31,844 bases of DNA from Holosporaceae bacterium (GCA_031258475.1 JAIRMS010000064.1:1-31844), one strand, 5' to 3'; counted from the stretch's first letter, positions 1 through 8,745 are shown. Notes: generated from the sequence alone by a model not told the origin. Program-made: numbers and translations.

Positions 1-118
1 AGACGCAAAATCTCCCTAAATTTGGCCCCAGAAATATGAGCTCTTCTTATGTATCTATTCTTCTTTGATATATCCTACCTTATCCTATAAGAAAATCTAC
101 TCAATCTACTCTTGAACC
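1..118 (-). mobile_element. Left end of IS1595-like element, cut by window edge
   Basis: This stretch is the reverse complement of 8932-9049, the left end of the IS copy further right. I count a single mismatch over 118 bp (position 86 against 8964). It ends at 111-118 in the same terminal sequence, CTTGAACC, that closes the other copy. The transposase would run leftward out of the window, so only the terminal repeat and about the first 24 codons of the degraded reading frame are present. Whether the rest of this copy is intact cannot be seen. Confidence 0.9.
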
Positions 119-145
119 ATGTTTTTTTATATGCTCAATTTATGT

Positions 146-304
146 GAGGACTGCTTTGGAAGTGAGCAGTCGGCTTTTGGCTTGATTGCCACGTCGCTGC
201 GCTCCCCGCAATGACGATCGCGAGTGTCTCAAAGACAATGCCATCCGTCATTGCAGGCGCAGCAATCCAGAAAATGAGAAGAAGTGAACTTTAAAGTAGT
301 CCTC
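146..304. repeat. Long imperfect hairpin, dispersed palindromic repeat (copy 1)
   Basis: The outer arms, about 146-189 and 262-304, are imperfect reverse complements of each other (both carry the GAGGACT...GATTGC pattern on their own strand). The core contains 'gattgccacgtcgctgcgctcc' split by a short loop from a partly complementary 'gtcattgcaggcgcagcaatcc' block. The second copy at 8532-8683 shares the core and the 'ccagaaaatga' motif but has different outer arms. Such 'attgccacg...cgcaatgacg' palindromes resemble dispersed repeats I recall from intracellular alphaproteobacteria. It may form a transcript-end hairpin for the minus-strand gene at 367-870. No coding potential was recognised. 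Confidence 0.75.
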
Positions 305-366
305 AGCGGAATTTTCTAAGTTGCCAGGCCGATCCTGTTTAAACTTCCTCGGTCCCCGAATCATCA

Positions 367-870
367 CTATGGATTGTGTTCTATCTCTGTGGCTATGGCT
401 TGTAGGAACATTCGCAAATTTTCAAGATCTTTCTTTTCGATTTCAGCATATCCGTGTATTTTTCCAAAGATAATGGAAGACATTGCAAGAATTGAAGTCA
501 CCGTTTTGCTAAGTTTTCCATTTTCATCGTTTTCTATCGATAACATTGGTATTACAGCGCATGCGAGCATGCAAAGTTCGGTTAGAGGACCGGTTATGCT
601 CGCAATTGTTCCCCAAAATTTGTATAAGTATGGATGAGGATCTTGTATTCCACGCAAAGCATAGGAATAAATCCTTCTACGGTCATCCACCGAGAGGTTT
701 CTTCCGACTTCTAATAAATAAGCGTTAATCGATATTCTGCCTTCCTCTGTTAAGCCAGGAAGGTCTCGAAAGTAGATTCTGGCTTCAGCATTTCTCGCTT
801 CCTCATATTGCTCCATTGCGCCCACATAGCCAAAAAAACATATCATTGAGCAGACAAACAACCGTTTCAT
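367..870 (-). CDS. Hypothetical secreted or membrane protein (167 aa)
   Basis: I do not recognise this family. I start it at the ATG at 868-870 because an AGAGGTG Shine-Dalgarno lies a few bases upstream; ten codons of open frame further upstream lack such a site. The protein begins with a signal peptide (MKRLFVCSMICFFGYVGA, then a likely cleavage site), followed by a charged Arg/Glu-rich stretch. Two hydrophobic segments lie at about residues 90-112 and 122-137, so it may be anchored in the membrane rather than released. The C-terminus is acidic and helical. It lies alone, downstream of gap on the same strand with about 150 bp between, and its 3' side faces a palindromic repeat and an IS end. 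An exported host-interaction factor is possible but is only inference. Confidence 0.6.
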   Translation of the reverse strand: MKRLFVCSMICFFGYVGAMEQYEEARNAEARIYFRDLPGLTEEGRISINAYLLEVGRNLSVDDRRRIYSYALRGIQDPHPYLYKFWGTIASITGPLTELCMLACAVIPMLSIENDENGKLSKTVTSILAMSSIIFGKIHGYAEIEKKDLENLRMFLQAIATEIEHNP

Positions 871-1017
871 TTTACACCTCTGTAGTTTAGATTGATTCAA
901 TTCTATCAGAAGTAAATTAATTTTTCGTTAAAAAATAAAAATTTTTAGAAATTTGTCGATATAATTCGCTCGCTTGTCCCATAACCTCTTGGAAGTAAGC
1001 ATTATGAGTGATTCATG

Positions 1018-2019
1018 TCAAATCATTTTTTTGGCCGTTTCCAGCATGCGGTTTGAAAAACCCCATTCGTTATCATACCATGCGACGACGTGGCCGGTTG
1101 TTTCATCCACGACTTTTGTCAGAGGCAGATCCACAATCGCGCTGCAGGGAGAATGGTTGAAATCTATGGAAACCAGTGGTTCGTCCGTGTATGCAAAAAT
1201 ATTTTGTGACACGGAGTTGGAATATTTGATAATGGCGGAGCGAACGTCTTCTTCTGTGACTTTTTTAAAGGTTGTGAACGTGAAATCAATCATGGAAACG
1301 TTTTGCGTCGGAACTCTTATGGACAGACCGGATAATTTTCCCCGGAGTTCCGAAAATATTTTTTCAATCGTTTTGGTCGCTCCGGTGGATGTTGGAATCA
1401 TGCTGCAGGCCGCAGCTCTGGAGCGTCGCAGGTCTCTGTGATTCATGTCTACGAGTCGTTGATCTCCCGTATAGGAATGTATGGTGGTGGCGAATCCGTT
1501 TTTTATTTTTATTTCACTGTGAATAGCTTTTACGACATGTGCGAGGCAGTTCGTCGTGCAGGAGGCGCTTGAAACGATAATATCGTTTCTACTGTCCAAA
1601 GAATCGTGATTGACTCCGTAGACTATGGTGTTATCTGCATCGTCGACGGGGCACGCGGCCAGTACTTTTTTTGCGCCGGCTTTTAGATGGGAAAGGCATT
1701 CCTCTTTTGTTTTGAGTGTTCCGGTACATTCCAACACCAGATCTATGTTTAGTTCGTTCCAGGGTAATTTGTCGGGAAGTTTTTCGGAGAAATACGCAAA
1801 TTCTCTGCCGTCAATTGCAAATGCATCATTCTGCGACACTTTTTGTACGTGATTTTCAAGACGTCCGTGAACGGAATCGTATTTCAGCAAATAAATGGCG
1901 GAGTCTATACTTTGCAGATCGTTGACGGCGACGATTTCGAGATCGGAAAAATTTCGTTCCATAAAAGCTCGTAGAATTAGGCGACCTATTCTACCAAATC
2001 CGTTGATGGCTACCTTCAT
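1018..2019 (-). CDS. gap: Glyceraldehyde-3-phosphate dehydrogenase, type I
   Basis: This cytosolic glycolytic enzyme converts glyceraldehyde 3-phosphate, NAD and phosphate to 1,3-bisphosphoglycerate. The 333-residue length fits the type I family. The N-terminal Rossmann motif INGFGRIGR is followed by NDL near residue 33, consistent with NAD use. The catalytic block SASCTTNCLA puts the nucleophile at Cys154, with the general-base His at about 181 in TTIHSYTGDQ. Family motifs near residues 205-240 (PTSTGATK, RVPTQNVS) and WYDNEWGFSNR near the C-terminus are intact. One small deviation is His for the usual Pro after CTTNCLA. The start lies 1 bp past the tkt stop, so the two genes are almost certainly cotranscribed. 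No pgk follows; the next gene downstream is the unrelated secreted protein. Confidence 0.96.
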   Translation of the reverse strand: MKVAINGFGRIGRLILRAFMERNFSDLEIVAVNDLQSIDSAIYLLKYDSVHGRLENHVQKVSQNDAFAIDGREFAYFSEKLPDKLPWNELNIDLVLECTGTLKTKEECLSHLKAGAKKVLAACPVDDADNTIVYGVNHDSLDSRNDIIVSSASCTTNCLAHVVKAIHSEIKIKNGFATTIHSYTGDQRLVDMNHRDLRRSRAAACSMIPTSTGATKTIEKIFSELRGKLSGLSIRVPTQNVSMIDFTFTTFKKVTEEDVRSAIIKYSNSVSQNIFAYTDEPLVSIDFNHSPCSAIVDLPLTKVVDETTGHVVAWYDNEWGFSNRMLETAKKMI

Positions 2020-2020
2020 T

Positions 2021-3958
2021 TTATAATTTTTTCAAAATCTCGCTGTATATATTTTGGGAAGTTAAACCGAAAAACTTATAATTTTCTGAACAGGAACAGG
2101 ATTTTCCAAAATTATTTACTCCGAAAAACAGTCCATCCGATCCAAGATATTTTTCCCATCCGAATCCATTTGAAGCTTCAATTCCGACTCTTAGAGAAGT
2201 TCCAAGAATTTTATTTCTGAAGTTTGTTGGCTGTTCGTCGAATAACTTCCAGCAGGGCATGCTGACTAGATTTGCTGAAATCCGGATATCATTCAGCATT
2301 TTTTTTACTTCCAACGCGACGGCCACCTCTGATCCGGTTGCAATTAGCGTAATTTTTTGAACGCTTTTGGAAGTATCTTCATAGAGAAAATACGCGCCCG
2401 TCTCACAGAGATTGACTTTGCTGCTGAATCTTACGCTGAGCACTTCCTGCCGAGTCAAAATTAGTACGGACGGGCCTTTGCTACTCAAAGCGCATTCCCA
2501 GCATTCCAAGGTTTCCATTGCATCTGCTGGACGAAAAACATTCAAATTTGGAATCGCCCGAAGCGAAGCTAGATGCTCCACCGGTTGATGAGTTGGGCCG
2601 TCTTCTCCGACTCCTATCGAATCGTGGCTAAAAACGAATATGGATGGAATGTTCATCAGAGCACTCATGCGAATAGCCGGCCTCATATAGTCGCCGAAGG
2701 CCAAAAATGTTCCGGCAAAGCATTTTATTTTTTTACCTGCGGCAATGCCGTTCACTATGGCTCCCATGGCATGTTCTCGAACTCCATAGTGTATGTAATT
2801 GCCGGAAAAATCTTTTTTTGATATTGGTAACGTCGTTTTTGAAAAACATCCGGTTGAGCCGCCTAGATCGGCCGATCCGGATATGATCGTATTTGAAACT
2901 TCCGTGACTCTGGAGATAATATTTTTCGAGCTGTTGCGAGTCGCTTCAAAAGGACGAGAAACAAAATAATCTTTTTTGATGGAACGAAAAACCTTCTTTA
3001 TTTCGCTGGTAAGTTCAAATTCCACCGAACCATATTTTCCGAATTGTTCTCGATGCCATTTTTCGCATTTTTCACGATGATGTTTACCGATAACACGCCA
3101 GGTTTTCATTATGTATTCAGGGATTTCGAACGGCCCATAGGGCCAATCCAATTTTTTCTTAGTTTCCTCGATCTCATGCCTGGAAAACGCGCCGCTGTGC
3201 GCCTGTGGACTATTTTCTCGGGGACTTCCGTATCCAATCTTTGTTCTGCAGGCGATTATGGAGGGACGACAATCCGATTTAGCCTCTTTAATAGCTTCGG
3301 AAACAAGCTTTTCGCAATGGCCGTCGACGGAATTTACGTGCCATCCGTATGATTTATAACGCTTCAGAACATCTTCACTTGCAGAAACGTCTACTTTCCC
3401 GTCTATGGTAACGCCGTTATCGTCGAATAGTACGATCAAATGCCCAAGAGACAGATGTCCCGCAATGGAACTGGCTTCATGTGAGATTCCCTCCATTAAG
3501 TCTCCGTCGCCGACACACACGTAGATGTGATGATTAATGCAATCGTCCCCCAATCTTGCGTTTAGAAGTCTTTCTTCGATGGCCATGCCAATAGCATTGG
3601 CGATTCCCTGTCCGAGCAATCCGGTTGTGGCTTCAATTCCGCACAGAATGTCATATTCCGGGTGACCTGTGGCTTTCGAGTCTAATTTCCGAAATTTTTT
3701 CAGATCGTCCAGCGATATGTTCCTGTATCCAACGAGATAAAGCATGGCATAGAGAGCGGCTGAGCCGTGCCCTCCAGAAAGGACAAACCTATCCCGATTT
3801 GGCCATTGTGGATTTTCAGGATCAAATACCAAAAAATTTTTGAATAGAGTGGTCAGGCAATCTGCCATTCCAAGAGGCATTCCCAGATGTCCGCTATTCG
3901 CGTTTCCAACTTCAGCAATCGATAAAAATCTGACTGCGTTGGCAAGGCCTTTGAACAT
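2021..3958 (-). CDS. tkt: Transketolase
   Basis: This thiamine-diphosphate enzyme of the non-oxidative pentose phosphate pathway transfers two-carbon ketol units between sugar phosphates. The start is placed at the ATG at 3956-3958 because GGAGGA lies 9 bases upstream and because MFKGLANAVRFLS aligns with normal transketolase N-termini; a 23-codon in-frame extension upstream lacks this support. That gives 645 aa, typical for the family. Visible motifs are NSGHLGMPLGMAD (His24; Leu replaces the usual Pro), HPEYD...GLLGQGIANAIGMA, the ThDP/metal motif GDGDLMEG near residue 150, and in the second half SADLGGST, GVREHAMG and GVGEDGPTHQPVE. It leads a tkt-gap operon. In many alphaproteobacteria pgk completes this cluster, but it is absent here. 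Confidence 0.96.
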   Translation of the reverse strand: MFKGLANAVRFLSIAEVGNANSGHLGMPLGMADCLTTLFKNFLVFDPENPQWPNRDRFVLSGGHGSAALYAMLYLVGYRNISLDDLKKFRKLDSKATGHPEYDILCGIEATTGLLGQGIANAIGMAIEERLLNARLGDDCINHHIYVCVGDGDLMEGISHEASSIAGHLSLGHLIVLFDDNGVTIDGKVDVSASEDVLKRYKSYGWHVNSVDGHCEKLVSEAIKEAKSDCRPSIIACRTKIGYGSPRENSPQAHSGAFSRHEIEETKKKLDWPYGPFEIPEYIMKTWRVIGKHHREKCEKWHREQFGKYGSVEFELTSEIKKVFRSIKKDYFVSRPFEATRNSSKNIISRVTEVSNTIISGSADLGGSTGCFSKTTLPISKKDFSGNYIHYGVREHAMGAIVNGIAAGKKIKCFAGTFLAFGDYMRPAIRMSALMNIPSIFVFSHDSIGVGEDGPTHQPVEHLASLRAIPNLNVFRPADAMETLECWECALSSKGPSVLILTRQEVLSVRFSSKVNLCETGAYFLYEDTSKSVQKITLIATGSEVAVALEVKKMLNDIRISANLVSMPCWKLFDEQPTNFRNKILGTSLRVGIEASNGFGWEKYLGSDGLFFGVNNFGKSCSCSENYKFFGLTSQNIYSEILKKL

Positions 3959-4027
3959 AATTCTATTCCTCCATTTAAAAACCTGCCGAAGCACGCTCAA
4001 TCGAGCTAAAAAGCGAATGCTCGACAT

Positions 4028-4064
4028 GAAATCATTATAATATTTGTGAAATTATTATAATATT
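4028..4064 (-). promoter_or_regulatory. AT-rich tandem repeat upstream of tkt, possible promoter
   Basis: Two 17-bp units with the pattern GAAAT(C/T)ATTATAATATT lie at 4028-4044 and 4048-4064, a 20-bp period with one mismatch. On the minus strand each unit holds a perfect TATAAT (4034-4039 and 4054-4059), 75 to 100 bp upstream of the tkt start. No good -35 box sits 17 bp further upstream, so promoter assignment is weak. The tandem spacing of about two helical turns could also suit a regulator binding site. Confidence 0.35.
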
Positions 4065-4179
4065 AACGGATTATAGCTAAAAATTCTTATGGAAGCTATG
4101 ACTACTGTTTAGTTGCGAAAAAAAATTGCTATAAGCCACCGGTTATGAGAAAATAGGATTGTTGGTGTATTTATTTTGT

Positions 4180-4256
4180 CGGAGCATAGCTCAGTCTGGT
4201 AGAGCACAGCCTTCGGGAGGCTGGGGCCGGAGGTTCGAATCCTCTTGCTCCGACCA
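4180..4256 (+). tRNA. tRNA-Pro (anticodon CGG)
   Basis: A complete cloverleaf of 77 nt. The acceptor stem CGGAGCA pairs with TGCTCCG, followed by discriminator A and an encoded CCA end. The D loop carries the GG pair. The anticodon stem CAGCC/GGCTG encloses the loop TTCGGGA, which gives anticodon CGG. The T arm is GGAGG-TTCGAAT-CCTCT. It lies 24 bp before the efflux adaptor gene on the same strand. Confidence 0.95.
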
Positions 4257-4280
4257 TGTTGATAATAATTGAGGCGTAAT

Positions 4281-5444
4281 GTGAAAAAAAATTCCAATAG
4301 GAAGAAAATAATTTGGTATGCAGTCGGTGTTGTCGTATTAATAATCATCTGCTTTGTATTTTTTAAATTGAAAAATAGCAAAGAAGATAGAATTTCGTTC
4401 GAACCGCCAAAAGTAACTGTAAGTGCGGCCGTTTTCGGGTCAGTCTCGAAGTACGTCAACACAATAGGAACCCTGAGAGCTTTTGACTCCGTTGTAATAA
4501 AGTCGGAGGTCAATGCAAAGATCGAAAAAATCTGTTTTTCCGAAGGGGCGGTCGTTAAAGAAAACGATCTTTTGATAGAATTGGACGATTCGATGGCCAA
4601 AGCTCAGCTTGCGGAGGCAGAGGCGCAATATAGGAAAGCTAGATGCGAATTCGAGCCGATAGAAAAACTGGCGGATAAAGGAGTTATGGCTCGCATTCAG
4701 AGAGACTCCAAAAAGGCCGAAGTTGATACGGCGGCGGCTCGCGTCAATTCTCATAAAAATAATTTGGAGAAGCACAAAGTTCTGGCTCCTTTTGGAGGAA
4801 AAGTCGGCCTGATTGAGATCAGCAAGGGACAATTCGTTGCTCCGGGAAACGATCTGATAAAAATCGTTGATTGCTATCCTCTAAAAGCCGATTTCAAAGT
4901 GGCCGAAGCAGATATTGAAAAAATTTACATAGGACAGGAGATACAGGTTTCAGTTGGTGGAGACAACACCAAAGTTTTCATGGCTAAAATCGTGGCGATT
5001 GATCCTGAGAGCGACAAAATAACTCATAGCTTCGATGTTAGAGCGGTTCTTGACGTTCCTGAAGAAGTGGCCGCCACTTCGCAGGTTTTGAAGCCGGGGA
5101 GATTTGTCAGTGTAAAAATTGCAATCGACGGAGATCAGCAGGGAATCGTGATTCCCGAGAGCGCTCTTGAAAAGGTCGGAGACGAGGATGTGGTATTCCG
5201 AGTGATGGAGGGCGTCGCGATTCGAACGCTTGTTACCGTGGGAACGCGCCGCGACGGCAACGTGGAAATCATTACCGGCCTAAACGAGGGCGATCTTGTG
5301 ATAACCAGTGGTCAAATCGGTGTTTTGGATGGGAAGGAAGTTGTCATTAAGAGCGACAATTCAACGTCTGACGTCGCTAAGGCCGTCAAAGAAATGTATG
5401 AGCAACAGAAAATTGCTCGCAAAAAATTGGGCGGCAGGAAGTAG
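4281..5444 (+). CDS. RND efflux periplasmic adaptor (membrane fusion protein)
   Basis: This HlyD/AcrA-type adaptor would link the inner-membrane RND pump encoded next to it to an outer-membrane channel. I chose the GTG at 4281 because GAGG lies about 6 bases upstream; a TTG four codons earlier overlaps that site. The 387-residue product has a Lys-rich N-terminus and one membrane anchor at about residues 9-29. The first lipoyl half-motif follows at about 65-100 (VNAKI...EGAVVKENDLLIELD), then an Ala/Glu-rich coiled-coil hairpin (about 100-150), the second lipoyl half (APFGGKVGLIEISKGQFV), and beta-barrel and membrane-proximal domains. There is no lipobox, so it is anchored by the helix rather than by lipid. 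The pump start lies 2 bp beyond its stop. Substrate unknown. Confidence 0.88.
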   Translation: MKKNSNRKKIIWYAVGVVVLIIICFVFFKLKNSKEDRISFEPPKVTVSAAVFGSVSKYVNTIGTLRAFDSVVIKSEVNAKIEKICFSEGAVVKENDLLIELDDSMAKAQLAEAEAQYRKARCEFEPIEKLADKGVMARIQRDSKKAEVDTAAARVNSHKNNLEKHKVLAPFGGKVGLIEISKGQFVAPGNDLIKIVDCYPLKADFKVAEADIEKIYIGQEIQVSVGGDNTKVFMAKIVAIDPESDKITHSFDVRAVLDVPEEVAATSQVLKPGRFVSVKIAIDGDQQGIVIPESALEKVGDEDVVFRVMEGVAIRTLVTVGTRRDGNVEIITGLNEGDLVITSGQIGVLDGKEVVIKSDNSTSDVAKAVKEMYEQQKIARKKLGGRK

Positions 5445-5446
5445 CC

Positions 5447-8400
5447 ATGGAATTAACTGAATTCTGCGTCAAAAGACCTGTTTTTTCCACAGTTTTAATG
5501 TTGATGATTGTTGTGCTAGGCATAGTGTCTCAATCCAGGCTCCAAATACGTAGAGATCCAAAAATAGAAAGATCGATAATCGTTATCGAATCGGAATTTC
5601 TCGGAGCAAGCCCAAAGGTCGTCGAAAGCCAAATTACCAAAATACTGGAGGGACAATTCGCAACTATTCCAGGCATAGAGCTGATAAAATCCCAGAGCAC
5701 AAACCAAAAAAGTGAAATAACCATTGAATTCGCACCGGAAAGGACTCCAGACGGAGCAGCATCCGACGTTAGGGATAGACTTTCCTCCATTCGCAATCAA
5801 TTGCCCCACGGCATTCCTGAGTCGATGGTTAGAAAGGGAAATACGGACTCAAATCCCGGTATTTACATCGGATTCACCAGCAACCGTCACTCAATCGACG
5901 ATCTTAGAGACTACATAGAAAAATATATAAAGTCGAAATTTGAAGCTTTATCTGGGGTGGGACATGTTTTTCTGTCCGGTGGAAATGTGAAGAGCGTACG
6001 AGTATTCGTCGATCCACAGAGTTTAGCCTCATATGGATACAGTCCGGCCGACGTTGTGGAATCCATAATGGCGCAAAATATTCAAAGCCCGTGCGGACGT
6101 TTAATAAGCAAAGACAGAGAATACATGCTTACCGCAAACGGAGAGCTTTCAAAACCCGAAGAATTTGACGAGATAGTTCTCCCATCCAACGGAAGAGGTA
6201 AAGTCGTAAGAATAAAAGATATCGGGAAGTCTAAATTAGTGTCAGAGGATATTCGCTCAGGAGCCTGGTTCAATGGAGAAGAGTGCGTAACTCTGTCGAT
6301 AACAAAACAATCGACGGCCAATCCAATCGATTTGAGCGCAGCCATACACAAGGCCATGCCCGAGATAAAAGACCTATTACCAACCGGCGTAAAAGCGGTA
6401 ATAGCAATGGATGAAGCGAGAGATATCAAGGCTTCCCTGTATAATGTTTATAGAGCAATTTTTGAAGCCGCTTTTCTTGTTGTTTTTGTTGTTTTCCTAT
6501 TCCTGTGGTCTTTCAGGGCCACTTTGATACCAATAGTCACCATTCCGGTGTCGTTGTTGGGGACTCTGATACTTTTGCTTGCATTCGATTTTTCGATAAA
6601 CACTTTTACACTGCTGGCAATGGTTTTGGCCGTGGGTTTAGTGGTCGACGATGCAATCGTTGTGCTGGAAAATATACACAGGCACATGGAAAATGGATTG
6701 TCCAGGGTCAAGGCTGCCATAGTGGGATCAAAGGAGATATTTTTTTCAATCGTAGCAATGACGCTAACTCTTGCCATCGCCTACATACCGATAGCACTTA
6801 CGCCGGGAAAGATGGGACGCTGTTTCCGTGAATTCGCTCTGGCTCTTGCGGGGGCTGTTTTAATTTCAGGATTCGTTGCGGTTACGTTATCTCCGATGAT
6901 GTGTTCAAAATTATTGACTTCTGACAGGAGAAAAAAAAGTACCGGTCTCTGGGCGAAAGCTTCCCATTATCAGGAACACGTTTTAACAACAATAGATTCG
7001 AAATATTTAAATTTATTGACGCTGGCGCTGGACAAAAAATCGATAGTCCTGGGCATAGGTGCTTTGGTGGCAATTATAGGGGTGATTATGTCACATATTT
7101 TGCCGTCGGAAAGTAGGCCGTTGGAGGACACCGGAATGGTCAGCATTCATGGTATCGGCCCCATAGGAGCGAGCTATAGTTTTATGGAAAATACCGCCCA
7201 AAAGGTAAATGCCGTTTTGGCTCACTCTCCATTTCTTAATAATAGATGGATCACAGCAGATCCCAACAAAATAGAAGGATTCGTGCAATTGGTCGATTGG
7301 GATGAAAGGAATCTTTCATCCAAGGAAATCGCAGAGAAAATTCGTCCTCTTCTTAAAGAGGTCACCGGTGTTCCGTGTTCTGCATCGGCAGGATTTTCCG
7401 GAGCGGACAAAGATACGGTGGATTTCATTCTGCAAACCAATCAAAACTATGAATATTTGGAGAGGTACGGCAGAAAGTTTCTCTGGACTCTGCAGGCAAA
7501 CTACCAAGGAATACAGCACCCACTGCAGTCGTCTATACTGCCGCCTCAGCAGGAATATGTGGTGGAGATAAATAGGAATAAGGCGGCTTCGCTGGGAGTC
7601 ACCGTGAAAGATATCATTGATACGGTAGAATGTTTTGTAAAAGGAAAGAAGGCGGCCAACGTACAACGGGAGGCGAAAAGAGACGAATTATTCGTGCAGG
7701 TGGAGAAAAAATTGCGCGAGTCTCCGGATGATCTCTCCAGAATGTTGGTGAAATCCAGAATGTTTTCGAAAGACAACGAAGTTAAAATGGTGCCAATTTC
7801 AGATTTGATTTCTGTGAAAGAGCGCTCTTCTCCTATGGGATTGAACCATCATAACCAAATGCTATCGGTCGTCGCGAATGCAAATATTGCGAAAGGACAC
7901 AGTCTTGGCGGGGTTATAGACGATCTGGTCAGTCTAAAAGATAAATATCTTCCGGATACAATTCAGCTTACTTTTTCCGGCGACACGAAAAATTATCTTG
8001 AGGAAAGCAAGCAAATAGTAATGGTATTCCTTTTATCGATAATTTTCGTGTTTTTGGTTCTTGCGGCTCAATTCGAGAGTTTTATTGATCCTCTTATAAT
8101 CATGTTGAGTGTGCCGTTTTCCATTACCGGAGCTCTGATTACTCTGTACCTGGTTCCGGAGGGAAGCCTCAACGTTTACTCCAAGGTCGGACTGGTGACG
8201 CTAATTGGATTGATAACGAAGCACGGAATTTTAATCGTGGATTTCGCCAATGGTCTGAGAGAGCAGGGGACAGAGCTTCTGGAATCAGTGAAGCAGGCTG
8301 CGTTTTTACGACTGCGCCCGATTCTAATGACGACGTTTGCGATGGTTATAGGGTCAATTCCGCTGGCAGTTGCAACCGGGGCTGGAGCCGGAGCAAGACG

Positions 8401-8524
8401 TCAAATAGGATTGGTCATTGTTGGGGGAATGTCTTTTGGAACTTTCTTTACTTTGTTCGTTGTTCCGGTGATTTACGTGTTTCTCTCCAGGGCTGGACGA
8501 AAAAACAACGAAGAAGAAGTTTAA
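5447..8524 (+). CDS. RND efflux transporter, inner-membrane permease
   Basis: At 1,025 aa this is a full-length AcrB/MdtC-type proton-driven exporter. TM1 is at about residues 12-29 (VFSTVLMLMIVVLGIV), followed by the large periplasmic porter loop, then the TM2-TM6 bundle from about 335 to 490. The proton-relay Asp pair is visible in GLVVDDAIVVLENIHRHM at about residue 401. After a second periplasmic loop, TM8-TM12 include GLITKHGILIVDFAN near residue 920, with the Lys of the relay, and the Gly/Ala-rich GAGAGARRQIG close to the end. Both halves of the internal duplication are present and nothing looks broken. It is cotranscribed with the adaptor. No outer-membrane TolC-like gene is in the window, so the channel must be encoded elsewhere. 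A long hairpin follows the stop codon. The substrate cannot be told from sequence. Confidence 0.92.
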   Translation: MELTEFCVKRPVFSTVLMLMIVVLGIVSQSRLQIRRDPKIERSIIVIESEFLGASPKVVESQITKILEGQFATIPGIELIKSQSTNQKSEITIEFAPERTPDGAASDVRDRLSSIRNQLPHGIPESMVRKGNTDSNPGIYIGFTSNRHSIDDLRDYIEKYIKSKFEALSGVGHVFLSGGNVKSVRVFVDPQSLASYGYSPADVVESIMAQNIQSPCGRLISKDREYMLTANGELSKPEEFDEIVLPSNGRGKVVRIKDIGKSKLVSEDIRSGAWFNGEECVTLSITKQSTANPIDLSAAIHKAMPEIKDLLPTGVKAVIAMDEARDIKASLYNVYRAIFEAAFLVVFVVFLFLWSFRATLIPIVTIPVSLLGTLILLLAFDFSINTFTLLAMVLAVGLVVDDAIVVLENIHRHMENGLSRVKAAIVGSKEIFFSIVAMTLTLAIAYIPIALTPGKMGRCFREFALALAGAVLISGFVAVTLSPMMCSKLLTSDRRKKSTGLWAKASHYQEHVLTTIDSKYLNLLTLALDKKSIVLGIGALVAIIGVIMSHILPSESRPLEDTGMVSIHGIGPIGASYSFMENTAQKVNAVLAHSPFLNNRWITADPNKIEGFVQLVDWDERNLSSKEIAEKIRPLLKEVTGVPCSASAGFSGADKDTVDFILQTNQNYEYLERYGRKFLWTLQANYQGIQHPLQSSILPPQQEYVVEINRNKAASLGVTVKDIIDTVECFVKGKKAANVQREAKRDELFVQVEKKLRESPDDLSRMLVKSRMFSKDNEVKMVPISDLISVKERSSPMGLNHHNQMLSVVANANIAKGHSLGGVIDDLVSLKDKYLPDTIQLTFSGDTKNYLEESKQIVMVFLLSIIFVFLVLAAQFESFIDPLIIMLSVPFSITGALITLYLVPEGSLNVYSKVGLVTLIGLITKHGILIVDFANGLREQGTELLESVKQAAFLRLRPILMTTFAMVIGSIPLAVATGAGAGARRQIGLVIVGGMSFGTFFTLFVVPVIYVFLSRAGRKNNEEEV

Positions 8525-8531
8525 TTGACGC

Positions 8532-8683
8532 ATACATGAATCACTTTGAACGCGCACTTCTCATTTTCTGGATTGCCACGTAGCTGTGCTCCACGCAATA
8601 ATGATGCCACCACTCCTCGTCATTGTGAGCGAAGCGAAGCCATCCAGAAAATGAAAATCGCGTTCCCAACGTGATTCATGTAT
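8532..8683. repeat. Long hairpin, dispersed palindromic repeat (copy 2)
   Basis: Arms 8532-8573 and 8642-8683 are imperfect reverse complements over about 42 bp (ATACATGAATCAC...TTTTCTGGAT on their own strand). The interior holds a second, weaker pairing between 'gccacgtagctgtgctccacg' and 'cgtcattgtgagcgaagcgaag'. The 'tctggattgccacgt' core is shared with the element at 146-304. It starts 8 bp after the stop of the RND pump, so it probably also folds at the end of that transcript. Confidence 0.8.
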
Positions 8684-8745
8684 AAACTAGCGAAATAATC
8701 TGTCGACTAATTTTAACATAATTTTAACTAAAAAACCGAAAATTC

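Noticed and set aside
1004..1015. Short shared sequence 'agtgattcatgt' beside gap and in the hairpin arms at 8532-8683
   Set aside because: Only about 12 bases match, with no further similarity or palindrome at the gap site; likely chance or too short a remnant to call.
974..1441. A 155-codon plus-strand frame opposite the end of gap
   Set aside because: It is antisense to conserved GAPDH sequence including the C-terminal motifs; no independent support.
2021..4027. Leu in place of Pro in the GHPGMP motif of transketolase as a sign of inactivation
   Set aside because: The ThDP-binding GDG motif, His residues and all second-half motifs are intact and the frame is full length, so one conservative-site change is not evidence of loss.
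4109..4600. A 163-codon minus-strand frame between tkt and the efflux adaptor
   Set aside because: It runs antisense through tRNA-Pro and the start of the adaptor gene; low-complexity product with no recognisable features.
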